From positions 17,148,275 to 17,212,274 of the forward strand of contig OY754984.1 in NCBI GenBank assembly GCA_963576475.1: a stretch of DNA of 64,000 nucleotides, read 5' to 3'. A model generated the notes under the pieces. The model searched no databases. It saw only the letters and a program-made list of their open reading frames with translations, and was not told the origin of the DNA. The position numbers and the translations under genes are program-made. Positions within the stretch are counted from its first letter, which is position 1. Each line of letters begins with the position of its first letter. Origin of the DNA: Molanna angustata (taxonomy: Eukaryota; Arthropoda; Insecta; Trichoptera; Molannidae). Positions 19,805 to 30,699 of the stretch are shown one piece after another.

Positions 19805-20075
19805 GACATAAACTTTAAATTTAACTTAATTTTAGTTCTATACATTTTATTTACTACTTTATCAAGTTATATTGTACCTACATAAGATATTATCATATCA
19901 TTAAAAAAGGATTTTTAATAAATAAATAAAAAAAAATGTAATTCGCTGGTTTGCATATTTTAAGAAGATTCAATTGTGTTATTGACTTTGTTTTTATTTT
20001 CATAGTGTAGGTATTTATTTTATACAAGATTTTTCTTTTTTTCTTAGTTTTTCATTGTTTTCAATATGAAATAAA
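19805..20075. other. Unassigned AT-rich sequence
   Basis: Ordinary AT-rich DNA following the LINE TSD. No features seen. Confidence 0.5.
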
Positions 20076-20190
20076 CACTACACATATGTGTATAACCACA
20101 CACCAGTCTTGCCTCACCTAAAACAGCAACATCCAGAATAATTGGTATTGAACCACATTGTTGAAATTTAATCTTGTCTGTTGTACAAAT
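20076..20190 (-). repeat. Repeat B fragment
   Basis: ACATATGTGTATAACCACAC, then CCAGTCTTGCCTCACCTAAA, a short gap and a TTGAACCACATTGTTGAA end. Matches part of 16600-16690. Confidence 0.65.
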
Positions 20191-20640
20191 CATCTATCAA
20201 AATAACTCTTATTGGATCGTCGATAAAATTTCTGTCTTAATTTTGCGCAAGTTTGCAAATAATATTTCTATTATAGTTGGAATGAAACTATTAAAGAAAA
20301 AAAATAGCGCGGTTAGGCAAAATGGGATTTCCATTAAAAATAATGGAATTCCAAGACAATTGGGAATTGGCAAAGGATTCAATAAAAAATATACGTGACA
20401 CTGTTGTCACCCGACTAAAGTAATGTTTTGAAACTTTTCAACGAAAACCTGGCTCTTATTGGAAAATTACACAATCGAGCTTCATATTTTAATTACAGAT
20501 AATTATGACTGACGTACTGATTCGGAGAACTCACTCAATATAAAGGATAGTAACATTAAACTAGCTAACCTTAGCACATCCAACACAGAATTTAATGAAT
20601 TATTAATTAATAAATTTATTTATTTAATTTTTTATTAATT
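20191..20640. other. Unassigned sequence
   Basis: A 74-codon frame at 20174-20398 has no domain. Nothing else supported. Confidence 0.45.
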
Positions 20641-20740
20641 TATTTATTTATTTATTTATATAATTTATGTACATGTGTACAAAGGCAGGTTTATTGCCAA
20701 AAGGCAATTTCTTCCAACCACCCCGAGCAACGTGAATTTA
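20641..20740 (-). repeat. LINE-type 3' tail remnant (tail T)
   Basis: GGCAGGTTTATTGCCAAAAG, then GCAATTTCTTCCAACCA and CCCGAGCAACGTG, preceded by an (ATTT)n run. Very similar to 3140-3200. Confidence 0.6.
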
Positions 20741-20869
20741 TGTTTTTATTTGTTTTTTATTTTTTTTATTTATTATTTTTTTTTTTTTTTACCCGGAAGA
20801 CCACCCAAGAGATTGAAGTGTAGTTGGACTTCGTCATCTCAGGAGGCATAGGGAGTTAGGAATCTGTGT

Positions 20870-21420
20870 GTGCCCCCCCCCCTAACCCCCACATAACTTT
20901 TGATCCGCTCAATGCACAGAGCCTAAAATCAGAATATATAGAAAGTTATAGGCCTACAAAACTTTTATACTCAGAATTTTTGTTTCAGTTAGGGGTTGAA
21001 ATTCAACATCAACTATTGAAATTTTACTTTATTTTTCCATATTATACCTCAAAAACCATAAAAGCTAGAGCCCTGAAAATTGGTATAAATATATTCAAAT
21101 ACAAAATCTCACATTTGGTTTTTTTTTTAAAAAGTTTCTCAAATGTTTTTTTCAGTCAGGGGTTGAAATTCAATATCAACTATTGAAATTTTACTTTATT
21201 TTTCCATATCATACCTCAAAAACCATAAAAGCTAGAGCCCTGAAAATTGGAATAAATATATACAAATACAAAATCTCACATTAGGTTTTTTTTTTAAAAA
21301 GTTTCTCAAATGTTTTTTATTAAGAAAATTATTAAATGTTTATGTGCCTACATTTCCAAAGTTTTTGAAAATATCGTAAAAAGCCGATTCAATCCAACTA
21401 CATAAGTTAATTTTCTATAA
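20870..21420 (-). repeat. Repeat A copy with internal 167-bp duplication
   Basis: Reverse orientation to 7119-8166: ATAACTTTTGATCCGCTCAA, then GGCCTACAAAACTTTTATAC and CTCAAAAACCATAAAAGC. A 167-bp segment is present twice in tandem (20991-21157 and 21158-21324) with few differences. The inverted-repeat ends are missing. Confidence 0.8.
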
Positions 21421-22030
21421 AAATTTGAACATTGTAATAGTAGGAACATCCAACGTAGGAACATCAACTTTTTTTTTTAATTTAATGTAATTTTGTGGGA
21501 AAAATACTTTAGTTTATTTGTTCATATTTTTCTTCATTATCAAGTACCTACGACGAACACAAAGAAAAGTTTTTTTCTGTCAAATATATTTTCGTAAGTA
21601 TTTGAGAAAAAACTCGAGTTCAATGGCAAATAAAATCAACTCATAAAAGCTTTCATTTGATTTCGGACCATTGCTCGAGTGCTGTCTGATGAATTAAACA
21701 TAATTTAATATAACAACTATGATTGTTTGAGTCGAATATCCGAGGGAAGTCAGTCGTTGATAATTCGTTCAAATTTACATTACAAAAAGGAGATATCTTT
21801 GATCTTATACATTAAGAAGATTGCTCCATCGTAAAACTCTTTTAGCTGTGTACTGTCCAAGTGATATTTTTTTTCTTTTATACGATCAAGCGATTACATT
21901 GACCGTATGGAACATGTCTTTTATGATTCGATGCTGGAAAAATACTAAGGCATTTTACTATAAACATATTTTTTTAAAAAATAATGAATATAAAATATCT
22001 CTTCATTTAAATATAAATAATTGAATATAA
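21421..22030. other. Unassigned AT-rich sequence
   Basis: Repeat A similarity fades here. A 67-codon frame at 21821-22024 is probably chance. Confidence 0.4.
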
Positions 22031-22490
22031 ATAACACTTCGATCTGCTGAACGTGCTTTACTATCTATCCCTATTCATAGTTCTGAATTTTTTAGCTCTT
22101 CATTTGAAGTACATTCAGCTAGACTATGGAATAGCCTAAGTCCAGATATTACGTCGTTTATCTCACTAAACATCTTCGAGAAAAGGCTAAAGCAAAAATA
22201 TTTATCTGACAACACCTGATTACATCTTCCTCTCCTCTTCCTTTCCTTATCCCTTAGTCTTCCTATCATTGCTATGATTTGTTCTTATATGCTATCTTCT
22301 TTGTTTTTGTGTTTTCTTTTTCTTTTTTTTATTACTTTTCTTCTCCTATCTTTATTTATTTTGTAATGTGATTAACTTATTGCCATAGTACAACATTTAC
22401 TCTGGTTATTTGGAAGAAATCGTCATTAGGCAAAAAGCCCGCCAGTGTACTAATTATATGTACAAGAAGATTAAATAAAAAAAAATATAT
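22031..22490 (+). mobile_element. LINE 3' end (same family as 41281-42594)
   Basis: CTTCGATCTGCTGAACGTGC through TTTGAAGTACATTCAGCTAG reads as RSAERALLSIPIHSSEF, then SFEVHSARLWNSLS. The tail has CTTATTGCCATAGTACAACA, a CATTAGGCAAAAAGCCCGCC stretch and AGATTAAATAAAAAAAAA. The plus-strand sequence is nearly identical to the minus strand of 41290-41760. It is 5' truncated. Confidence 0.85.
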
Positions 22491-22767
22491 TAGATACCTA
22501 CCTAATATTTTATACTGAACATGTGGGCCCAGACAGACGCTTTTCAGCCACACACCGCCATCTATGTAGCCCTTGTTTTATGTATTTTACCTATTAGGTA
22601 CCAGACCGCCATACCAAATATCTACCAGATAACAGACCATTTGCCACATATAAGATGTAAAGAACTCAGGTATTGTATGGAGTAGGAGGACTAACGTGTT
22701 TTCTTTTGTGATTTTATTTATACCCGTATTTAAGTTTTGTTTTTGTTTCATATGTTCTGTTTATACT
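22491..22767. other. Unassigned sequence
   Basis: Nothing recognisable in this short stretch. Confidence 0.4.
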
Positions 22768-23345
22768 TTTGAATTTTTTTTTTTTTTTTTTAACATGTCT
22801 ACGTAGGGGACGCCAGCTATTAGGATTTGGGTCCATTTTACTCTTCCGAAGAAGCGCACTACGTAGCGTTGGGAGGGGTTTGCAATCTAGAAAAGAGTTT
22901 ATTAATTCGGATTTTAAAAAGACCCGGGTTGTACGAAGATGGAAACACAGAATTCGGAAGATCGTTCCACAGTCGGGCTGCTGTGTTAATAAAGGAGTTC
23001 GAGAAGCGACTTGTTCGTATATGTTGAAGGTCCACTGTGAATGGATGCTGCGATTGAGTGAAGCGAGTGACTCTGTTGCGAGTGGGTGGAGGAGGGACCA
23101 AAGATGCAAGTTCTTCTGAGCAATTCCCGTGGTAGTATCTATAGAATAAACTTAAAATACCGACTCTGCGTCTGTGTTCTAGTGATTGCAATCCATCAGT
23201 CAGTGATGGATCATCAATCAGACGTATAGCACGCCTTTGGACAGCGTCGAGGGTATTCAGTAGGTATTGGGGGGCGCCACTCCAGAGGTGACTGCCATAT
23301 TCAATAATTGGGCGATGAATAGGCATTCGATCGCAAAACATTAAA
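22768..23345 (-). mobile_element. LINE 3' coding tail with poly(A)
   Basis: The minus-strand frame 23341-22859 encodes PIIEYGSHLWSGAPQYLL, LDAVQRRAIRLIDDPSLTD, LEHRRRVGILSLFYRYYHG and SFINTAARLWNDLPNSVFPS, the end of a Jockey/CR1-type reverse transcriptase, closing with a stop after QTPPNAT. A run of about 20 T on the plus strand near 22771-22791 is its poly(A) tail. The frame is fully open for 160 codons, suggesting a relatively young but severely 5'-truncated insertion. A TSD could not be fixed. Confidence 0.88.
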
Positions 23346-23734
23346 TTTTCTTACATATCTTTTGTAATATCTTACTTTATTTTTTTTTGTTTTTTCATTC
23401 ATTAACAATTAAGTTACATAACACATTAACATTACAGTGTCCCCCGTTAGGTAAGCGAGAACCTACCCGTGTTAGGGGTCTATAATTTACAATATTTTAT
23501 CATATTACACTATATTATATTCCATCATATTATACTGCATAACATTTTATTACATTATATCACATCATATTCCATAACATTATATTATATAACATACTTA
23601 AATATAACATTATATTATATTACTCTATATATTGAATATTTTAATTGCATGTTTATTCTGTTGTTTTTTTTTCTTTTGATATTGTGTTTATTATTAGTTT
23701 TTGATTAATTATGATAATAATGAAGATTATTTTT
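23346..23734. repeat. Low-complexity CATATTA-rich region
   Basis: AT-rich simple sequence with repeated CATATTA, ATTATAT and CATAACAT words. The stretch at 23431-23477 (CCCGTTAGGTAAGCGAGAAC) may be a LINE tail. Confidence 0.5.
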
Positions 23735-23885
23735 TGGTTTATATAAAAATCCCCCCCAAAGCACGAGTACAAAATCTTTTTTGTGGTATTATAAATAAAA
23801 TATTTTTGTGCATGCTATATAAGTATTTGTTAATTGATTTATTGTTATATTTTATTTCAAAAAAATAAATAAATAAAAAAAATCT
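23735..23885 (+). repeat. LINE 3' UTR-like remnant
   Basis: AAATCCCCCCCAAAGCACGA followed by an AT-rich run and an AAATAAATAAATAAAAAAAA tail. Counterpart of 14400-14544. Confidence 0.5.
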
Positions 23886-23908
23886 TTTAATTAACTAGTT
23901 GCATGTAA

Positions 23909-24931
23909 CACATGAGATCCAACTGTCGATAGCGATAGTATGTATAGTTGAAGAATATGTACCAAACTATAAACCCATAGATACAAATTATTGAATATTT
24001 TCAGATATTTTGTTTTCTATACAACATATGTAGGTATGTATGTCAAGATAGGATAGTATGGAGGAAGATCCTTTTTCCTACCCAGAATATGCAAATTGCA
24101 TGATGGTATGTATGTATGTTTGGAGATGAAGTAACAAACTATTAAGTCTTCTTACATATTGTGTATAGGCGACTGCCATACAAAATGTATGAAGCGATGT
24201 CGTCACTAAATTCAATTTTTAAAAAAATTGTTAAAAAAAAATTGAGATCTTCTACCTACTACAATGTTGATATTTTTTATAGAAAATTAAATTATCTAGT
24301 TGGGGTGTTTCGGCTTTTTTCGATAATTGTAAAAGTTTTGGAAATATAGGCAGTTAAACTCATAAATTTATCATAAAAAAAATATTTTTCTTAATAAAAA
24401 ATGTTTGAGAAACCCTGGAATTTTTTTGAAAAAACTAATTTGAGATTTTGTATTTGTCTATGTTTGTACCAATTTTCAGCGTTCTAGCGTTTATGGTTTT
24501 TGAGATATATGGAAAAATAAAATAAAAATTCAAAAGTTGATAACCCCTGACTGAAACAAAAATTCAAAATTCCGAGTATAAAAGTTTTGTAGGCCTGTAA
24601 CTGTTTATATATTCTGAAATTTTAGGCTCTGTAAATTGAGCGGATCAAAAGTTATAAGGGGGGGACGGACACACAGACACACAGACACACACACACACAG
24701 ACACACACACACACAGACACACGAAATGTTCTACTCCGAATTCTGAGTAAATCCGTTTATGGAACATATATGCTGCGAAGCCTCTAAGTTGGTGTTTTTT
24801 GACTTCAAAGTTGGAAAAGCCATGAAAAAAGTAGACCTCTCCATACAATTCTCGCGTATTCTGGCTTGATACATTGTCGATATGTTAAGAGAACAAAGTT
24901 CTCCTGAACAAATCGACAGTTGGATTATATG
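23909..24931 (+). mobile_element. Repeat A, complete copy 2 (TIR element)
   Basis: 1023 bp with CACATGAGATCCAACTGTCG at the left and ATCGACAGTTGGATTATATG at the right. Over its whole length it is nearly the same as 7119-8166, with a shorter CA tract. It ends about 130 bp before the inferred start of the intact LINE. Confidence 0.85.
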
Positions 24932-25058
24932 TACTTACCTTTATTACAAGTGTATCTGAATTATCACATTCATCATATTCTGATCTTATAGATGCTTCAC
25001 ATACATAGAGTATTTATATTTCATAGAGTATTTGTATTGTCACCACCGTGTACAAGTG

Positions 25059-25120
25059 CAGTCGTGTAGTGTGTATTGAAGCGAAACAAGTCTAGCTAAC
25101 ACTTTAACGACCAAAAATAA
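25059..25120 (+). promoter_or_regulatory. Probable LINE 5' end / initiator
   Basis: CAGTCGTG at 25059-25066 resembles the arthropod initiator used by internal promoters of Jockey-type LINEs, which begin transcription at their own first base. It lies 62 bp before the ORF1 ATG. Inference only. Confidence 0.3.
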
Positions 25121-26191
25121 ATGGAATCGACGGTGATTGAAATTCTCAAAAATATTAAAAATGAAACGGAAAAAATATGGAACAATAACACTAAAACAAA
25201 AAGTATTAAACTATCCATAGACGCCAAACTGACTGAACTGGAACTACTTTGGATGCAGGAAAAAACAAAGAAGATGGAAAAAATTATTACATTTATGGAG
25301 CAACAAACAAATATAACCAAAAAAGTAGAACAACATTTGGAATCATTAAAGAATAACTCAACACAGGGAATCAAAAATACTAATGACTACGCAGATACTT
25401 TAAAGTGCACCAAAAGAGAACCACCACAACAATATGCAGTTATAATCAAAGCAAAACATGATAACATTTCACAGGAAGATATACAGAAGAAATTGCAGAA
25501 ACAGATTAAAATAGGTAAAGAAGGAATTGGAGTAATTAACCTCAAAAAAATTACCAAAAACAGATTGATTATATATTGTAACCAAAAATCAGAAGCAACT
25601 AAACTTGCAAATATAATAAACACCAAAAAAATAGAAATTGAAGCAGAAGAAATTAAAAAAAAGAAACCATGTATGATATTGAAAGGAATATCAGAAGATT
25701 ACGAGACAGATGACCTAATACACGACATATTTGCCCAAAATATAGAACTAGCGCCACTGCTCAAAAAGAACGAAAATCAAATGCAAATCAAGAAAATTAT
25801 TAAAAATAAGAACAATAGTAGCAAAAATATTATTTTGGAAACAAGCAGAGAAATAAGAAGAGCTATGATCGAGAATGATAAAATATTCATCGGATATCAA
25901 AGAATCAAAGTAGAAGATTGTAACCCCTTAGTACAGTGCTACCACTGTCTTAATTTTGGGCACTCAGCAAAATGGTGTTTAAAAATCAGTACGCCACCAA
26001 TATGTGCGCATTGTAGTGAACAGCATAAAACAGAAAACTGTGTGTCGAAAGAAAAAAAATGCTATAATTGTATATTAGCAAACAAAAATAGCGAAACTAA
26101 TGTAACCTCTACAGAACATTCAGCAACTGATAAAATATGTCCGCAAAAAATTAAAAAAACATTGATTGCACAGAAAAGGATTGACTATTAA
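25121..26191 (+). CDS. LINE ORF1, zinc-knuckle nucleic-acid-binding protein
   Basis: 356 residues, starting MESTVIEILKNIKNETEKIW. The first 100 residues are charged and helical-looking, consistent with a coiled coil. A middle part (about 105-260) has the spacing of the RNA-binding fold common in insect LINE ORF1 (PPQQYAVIIKAKHDN, then IEAEEIKKKKPCMILKGIS). CCHC knuckles follow from about 273: CYHCLNFGHSAKWC, then CAHCSEQHKTENC, and a divergent third starting CYNC. The product should coat LINE RNA in a ribonucleoprotein particle (known for the family). It ends in TAA at 26189-26191, seven bases before the ORF2 ATG. Confidence 0.92.
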   Translation: MESTVIEILKNIKNETEKIWNNNTKTKSIKLSIDAKLTELELLWMQEKTKKMEKIITFMEQQTNITKKVEQHLESLKNNSTQGIKNTNDYADTLKCTKREPPQQYAVIIKAKHDNISQEDIQKKLQKQIKIGKEGIGVINLKKITKNRLIIYCNQKSEATKLANIINTKKIEIEAEEIKKKKPCMILKGISEDYETDDLIHDIFAQNIELAPLLKKNENQMQIKKIIKNKNNSSKNIILETSREIRRAMIENDKIFIGYQRIKVEDCNPLVQCYHCLNFGHSAKWCLKISTPPICAHCSEQHKTENCVSKEKKCYNCILANKNSETNVTSTEHSATDKICPQKIKKTLIAQKRIDY

Positions 26192-26198
26192 AATAAAA

Positions 26199-29141
26199 AT
26201 GGATGATACACTACAAGATATAATCGACGAAAATTCTAATATATCAGAATTTATATGCGAAACATCCAAAGAATGTGAGATTATCCTCTCTGATCTTAAT
26301 CACGCATTTTCTATTATAAATCTTAATATAAGAAGCATCCAGAAAAATTTTGACGAATTTTTAGTGTATCTAAATTCAATAAAATATGAACCGGACTGTA
26401 TAGTGTTAACAGAAGCGCATCTTACTGACTATTCAAATTTTCATATTCCGAACTATACGTGTTTTAAAACAACAAAATACATTAACAAAAGTAGTGGTAT
26501 TGTTGCATTTATTAAATCAATACATACTAATGTCATAGCATCGGAAATACAACTATCATTAGCCAACTGCCTAGAAATAATAATTACTACTAACAATATT
26601 AAATACCACATATATGCTATTTATCGAACACATCTTTCAAATGTGTACACTTTTATTAATGAAATTAAGAATAATATTCTTCTCCAAACAAAGAACAAAA
26701 AATGTATAATTCTAGGTGATATTAACATAAATATACTAAAACACATAAACGAATCCGAAAAGGATGAATATCTTAATACTATGACATTCTACAATTTCAA
26801 GTCATGCATCAATTCACCAACGAGAGAAATGGTGGGGCAAAATCCATCGTGCTTGGATCATATATGGACAAATAAAAGAGACATTGAAAACATAAAAACT
26901 ATTGTATGGAAAAATAATATAACAGACCACCATCTCTGCATATATTTGTATAGTCAAAGGAATGATAAATCTAATAGTGAAAGTGTTATGAATGTTAGAA
27001 CGGCTAAAGTGAATTATGAGAAGTTGAAAATGTCTCTGAAAGATGAAACATGGTCATCAGTGTTTCAAGTTCATGACGTGAATAGTTGTGCACAAAATTT
27101 TGAAGAGACACTCCTAAGCCATTTAAAAAAGTCAACAGAAGTAATTCATAAATATAATATTAAATCAAAACACAAAAAAATTAAACCATGGATTACTTAT
27201 GGACTAATAGTAAGTATACGAAAGAGAGAAAAAACTTTTAAACTTACCAAAAAATACCCGGACAGTGAAAATATAAAGAGATATTATAAAAGATACAGAA
27301 ATCTACTTACTCATTTAATAAAGAAAACCAAAGACAAATATTATGAATTAAAACTCTTAAAAAACTGCCACGACAGTAAAAAAACATGGAATATAATAAA
27401 TGAAATAACTAATAAAACCAAAAAGAAAATAGACATTAAACAAATAAATGATGGAAATAATATCATACAGGTAAATGAAAATCCAAAGCAATGCGCAAAA
27501 ATATTCAATGAATATTTTGTATCCGATGGAGAAAACTTGGCCAAAAATATAAATAAAAACTACACAAACGACCAAATTAACAATGATCTAAACAACCCTA
27601 ACAATTTCTCTGAATTTAAAGAAACTAATGAGAATGAAGTATTAGAAATAATTAAAAGTCTTAAAGGTGGATCAGCGCCTGGACATGACGGAATAACTGC
27701 AGAACTATTAAAGAACGTGAGCCAACACATTTGTAAACCATTAACATTTATCATTAATTTAAGTCTTGCACTAGGAACATTTCCGACAGTATATAAAAAA
27801 GGTATAATCACACCAATTTACAAAAGCGGAAGTCAAGATATTGTTAGCAACTATAGGCCAATTACCCTTGTATCGAATATAGCAAAAATTTTTGAAAAAA
27901 TTGTGAAAAAACAATTATTAAAATTTCTAAATGAAAAAAATATCATAAACAATCAACAATACGGATTCCGGGAAAATATGGGAACACAGGACGCCATTGC
28001 TGAATTAACATCCGAAATAATCGACGCTCTAGACAATAGAAAAAAATGTATAGGTATTTTTGTAGACCTAAGAAAAGCATTTGATAGTGTATCTCATACT
28101 AAATTAATTAATAAAATAAATGACATTGGATTGCAAAAGACAGTTAAAACTTGGTTCTATAGCTATCTCAATAACAGAGAACAATACACTAAAGTAAACA
28201 ATCATATAAGTGAACCCCTAACAAGTAATTTCGGAATCCCACAAGGTACAGTTATAGGCCCAATACTATTTATAATCTACGTAAATGAAATATTTAATAT
28301 TGATCTGAACGGAAAAATAATTTCATATGCCGACGACACTGTACTCATTTTTAAAGAAAATTCGTGGAAAAATGTAACATACTTAGCCAATAAAGGTATT
28401 AATAAACTCAAAATATGGTTCGATGATAATTTACTTTCATTAAACTCAGAAAAAACAGTTTTCGTTCCCTTTTGTTTAAACGTCAATGAAATAACGAATA
28501 ATATCAACATAAATATAATACAAGAAAACGTAACTCAAAATAAAATAGCTAAAAAGGACGAAGTAAAATACCTTGGAATAACCATTGATAAAAATTTAAA
28601 ATGGAAACACTTCATTGAGTTAACAAAAAATAGAATGAGAAAGTTAATTTACATATTTCTACAACTGCGTAATATACTGACAATCCAAAATTTAAAAATA
28701 TTATACTTTGCCTTTGTACAATCTATTCTACAATATGGAATCCTTGGATGGGGTGGAACGTATAAAACTAATTTAAAACCGATTGAAATCACTCAGAAAC
28801 TGATCATAAAAATAATCTTAAAGAAACCAATAGACTTTCCCTCCAATGAAGTATTCAAACAATTTCGTGTACTAAAGCTAAATAATTTATATAAAAAATA
28901 TACTCTTTTAACAACATTTAAAAAATATTATAGTGAAATACATGAAAACAACAATAGAACCAGATCGAAAAATAATATTGCTATCCCTCGCGTCAATACA
29001 TCTGCAGCCCAGCACCACTTTACATACCTGGGAATAAAACATTTTAATGACCTTCCAGATGAATTGAGGAAAATGAAGGAATATATACAATTTAAAAATT
29101 CTATTATAAAACATATTAACAATTATAATTACATCCAGTGA
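26199..29141 (+). CDS. LINE ORF2, endonuclease and reverse transcriptase
   Basis: 980 residues from the ATG at 26199 (MDDTLQDIID). The frame is open further upstream, overlapping ORF1, but without an ATG. The APE-type endonuclease occupies about 38-250: INLNIRS with the metal-binding N near 41, VLTEAHL with E72, ILGDININIL, SCLDHIW and TDHHLCIY. Reverse transcriptase spans about 530-800: IITPIYKSGS, NYRPITLVSN, FVDLRKAFDSVSH, GIPQGTVIGPILF, and the catalytic SYADDTVLIF near 709-718. After it comes the usual tail (ILQYGILGWGGTYK, HFNDLPDELRKMK). No RNase H is evident. No internal stop, so it may be active. Translation after ORF1 probably depends on stop-restart across the seven-base gap. Confidence 0.95.
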   Translation: MDDTLQDIIDENSNISEFICETSKECEIILSDLNHAFSIINLNIRSIQKNFDEFLVYLNSIKYEPDCIVLTEAHLTDYSNFHIPNYTCFKTTKYINKSSGIVAFIKSIHTNVIASEIQLSLANCLEIIITTNNIKYHIYAIYRTHLSNVYTFINEIKNNILLQTKNKKCIILGDININILKHINESEKDEYLNTMTFYNFKSCINSPTREMVGQNPSCLDHIWTNKRDIENIKTIVWKNNITDHHLCIYLYSQRNDKSNSESVMNVRTAKVNYEKLKMSLKDETWSSVFQVHDVNSCAQNFEETLLSHLKKSTEVIHKYNIKSKHKKIKPWITYGLIVSIRKREKTFKLTKKYPDSENIKRYYKRYRNLLTHLIKKTKDKYYELKLLKNCHDSKKTWNIINEITNKTKKKIDIKQINDGNNIIQVNENPKQCAKIFNEYFVSDGENLAKNINKNYTNDQINNDLNNPNNFSEFKETNENEVLEIIKSLKGGSAPGHDGITAELLKNVSQHICKPLTFIINLSLALGTFPTVYKKGIITPIYKSGSQDIVSNYRPITLVSNIAKIFEKIVKKQLLKFLNEKNIINNQQYGFRENMGTQDAIAELTSEIIDALDNRKKCIGIFVDLRKAFDSVSHTKLINKINDIGLQKTVKTWFYSYLNNREQYTKVNNHISEPLTSNFGIPQGTVIGPILFIIYVNEIFNIDLNGKIISYADDTVLIFKENSWKNVTYLANKGINKLKIWFDDNLLSLNSEKTVFVPFCLNVNEITNNININIIQENVTQNKIAKKDEVKYLGITIDKNLKWKHFIELTKNRMRKLIYIFLQLRNILTIQNLKILYFAFVQSILQYGILGWGGTYKTNLKPIEITQKLIIKIILKKPIDFPSNEVFKQFRVLKLNNLYKKYTLLTTFKKYYSEIHENNNRTRSKNNIAIPRVNTSAAQHHFTYLGIKHFNDLPDELRKMKEYIQFKNSIIKHINNYNYIQ

Positions 29142-29400
29142 TGGATTTTTGTTTTGTTGTTTTTTTTTATTTTATTTTAATTTTTTTATATTTCCAAATT
29201 ACGCCAAATTGTGAGTGTAATTTTTTTTATTTTTTTTTGGTGTTGAGTTGTGTGTACTTTTTTTTTGATGATATGTTATGTGTATATATAATTTTTTGAT
29301 GTTGTCTGTTATTATATAAGAAATATTGATTTTGTTTTTGAAGAGTAATTTATTTGAATTTGTTCATGATGTAATTAATGTATTTTTATTGTATTCCAGT
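29142..29400 (+). other. LINE 3' UTR (T-rich), end undefined
   Basis: Runs of eight to ten T alternate with GTGTTGAGTTG-like words. No A-rich tail, which is unusual for a poly(A)-using LINE. Confidence 0.5.
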
Positions 29401-30626
29401 TTTTGCGGTTAGTGGTTTTTGTTTCGTGACGGTGGACGGTGAACGGTGAATGCCTGCTAGTGGGGCCCTGTGAACGGCAAATGCAGTTCGCGGTTCTCAG
29501 TATGCGCTTGCGTATACTAGAGTATGCTCCATTGGTGAGGGTTCATCCGTAAACTGTTCACCAGTTCGCGTAATATTAATTTAAATATATGCGTGTTATT
29601 TTTAGTAATATTATATGTTATTGAAATAAATGAACCGATAAAATGACTGTGCTCCTCCCTCGAACACGAGATTTGATCTCAACTGAGGGATGAATAGATA
29701 TTAAATAATTTAATTTTAAGATACTGTTTATAATTCTTTTTATCATTAATGTATAATTAATGTACATTAATGTATAATTGTTAAAAAAAAAAAAAATATT
29801 TCAATATCATATATTACTGTAGAACTCCTATAAACATCATATTTCACATTATTTTATGAAATTTAAGATATTAAATTAATAAACCAATTAAGTCTTTTGA
29901 GTCACCATTCCGAGCGTCTTTTTATAGTCTGTTTGCGAATCCGCTATTGTTAATTTTCTTAGGATCCTTGTAAAATTTCATCCCTTTGTTGAGCACAATG
30001 AAACACAGCTCGTCCCCCCGCCCCGCCCCCCTCTTACATCTTGAATAAATAATTTAAATACTTCATTTACTTTAATCTACTAATTTGAAACCGTCAAATA
30101 TTTAACTAGTAGTTATGTACGGCGTTCATTGTTGTTAAATAAAATTAATTACATAAGCCAGTCTAAGTCGTAAGAAATTTCCGGTATAGGGCTAAGGGCT
30201 TTACTTTTCATACTTAGGTTGGTACCCGCCGCTACTTGATGGTCTAATCAGATTAATAAAGGCACCTATTTAACCCTCAAAATACTCTTGAGTTTCTTGT
30301 GAAGTGAAATATTTAACCTCTCCACTCTCGGCTTATTATTGCCTCGACGGAGCACAATGGATGGTTTCTCAAAGATAAATGGATAAAAATATTTTTTAGT
30401 TATTTCAATATAAATTTGTTTCCACTGTCTCGTCCTAGATTCTGAATACGCCAAACTGGAAGGTTGTAGCATATGACAGGAAAAATTTAGAAACCAAGGC
30501 TCGATATTGACTCAAATACAAAATAATAACTGCTATCCTCAACATCACGTAACAACAAACATTTATTATCATACACACACACATCCTCACACAAAAACAC
30601 ATATACATACACTCTCCCACAAACTC
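29401..30626. other. Unassigned sequence
   Basis: Near 29430-29600 there are GC-richer words repeated in both orientations (GGTGAACGGTGAATGCC, then CTGTTCACCAGTTCGCG), possibly a decayed element end. The rest is AT-rich with no gene. Confidence 0.4.
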
Positions 30627-30627
30627 A

Positions 30628-30628
<1 letters not shown>

Positions 30629-30676
<48 letters not shown>
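30629..30676. repeat. (CA)n microsatellite
   Basis: About 23 CA units, flanked by degenerate CACACATAC words from 30572 on. Confidence 0.95.
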
Positions 30677-30680
<4 letters not shown>

Positions 30681-30699
30681 ACATACATATATAATTTTC

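Larger units (their letters stand above)
25059..29300 (+). mobile_element. Full-length-type non-LTR retrotransposon (LINE)
   Basis: Two intact plus-strand frames (ORF1 and ORF2) make this the only LINE in the window with potential autonomy. Boundaries are approximate: the 5' end is placed at the CAGTCG motif and the 3' end somewhere in the T-rich region after 29141, where I found no poly(A) or TSD. ORF1 zinc knuckles plus APE-type endonuclease plus reverse transcriptase without RNase H suggest the Jockey/CR1 side of the LINE tree. The exact clade needs a tree. Confidence 0.85.

Noticed and set aside
26166..26198. ORF2 starting inside ORF1
   Set aside because: The codon there is TTG. The first ATG is at 26199, just after the ORF1 stop.
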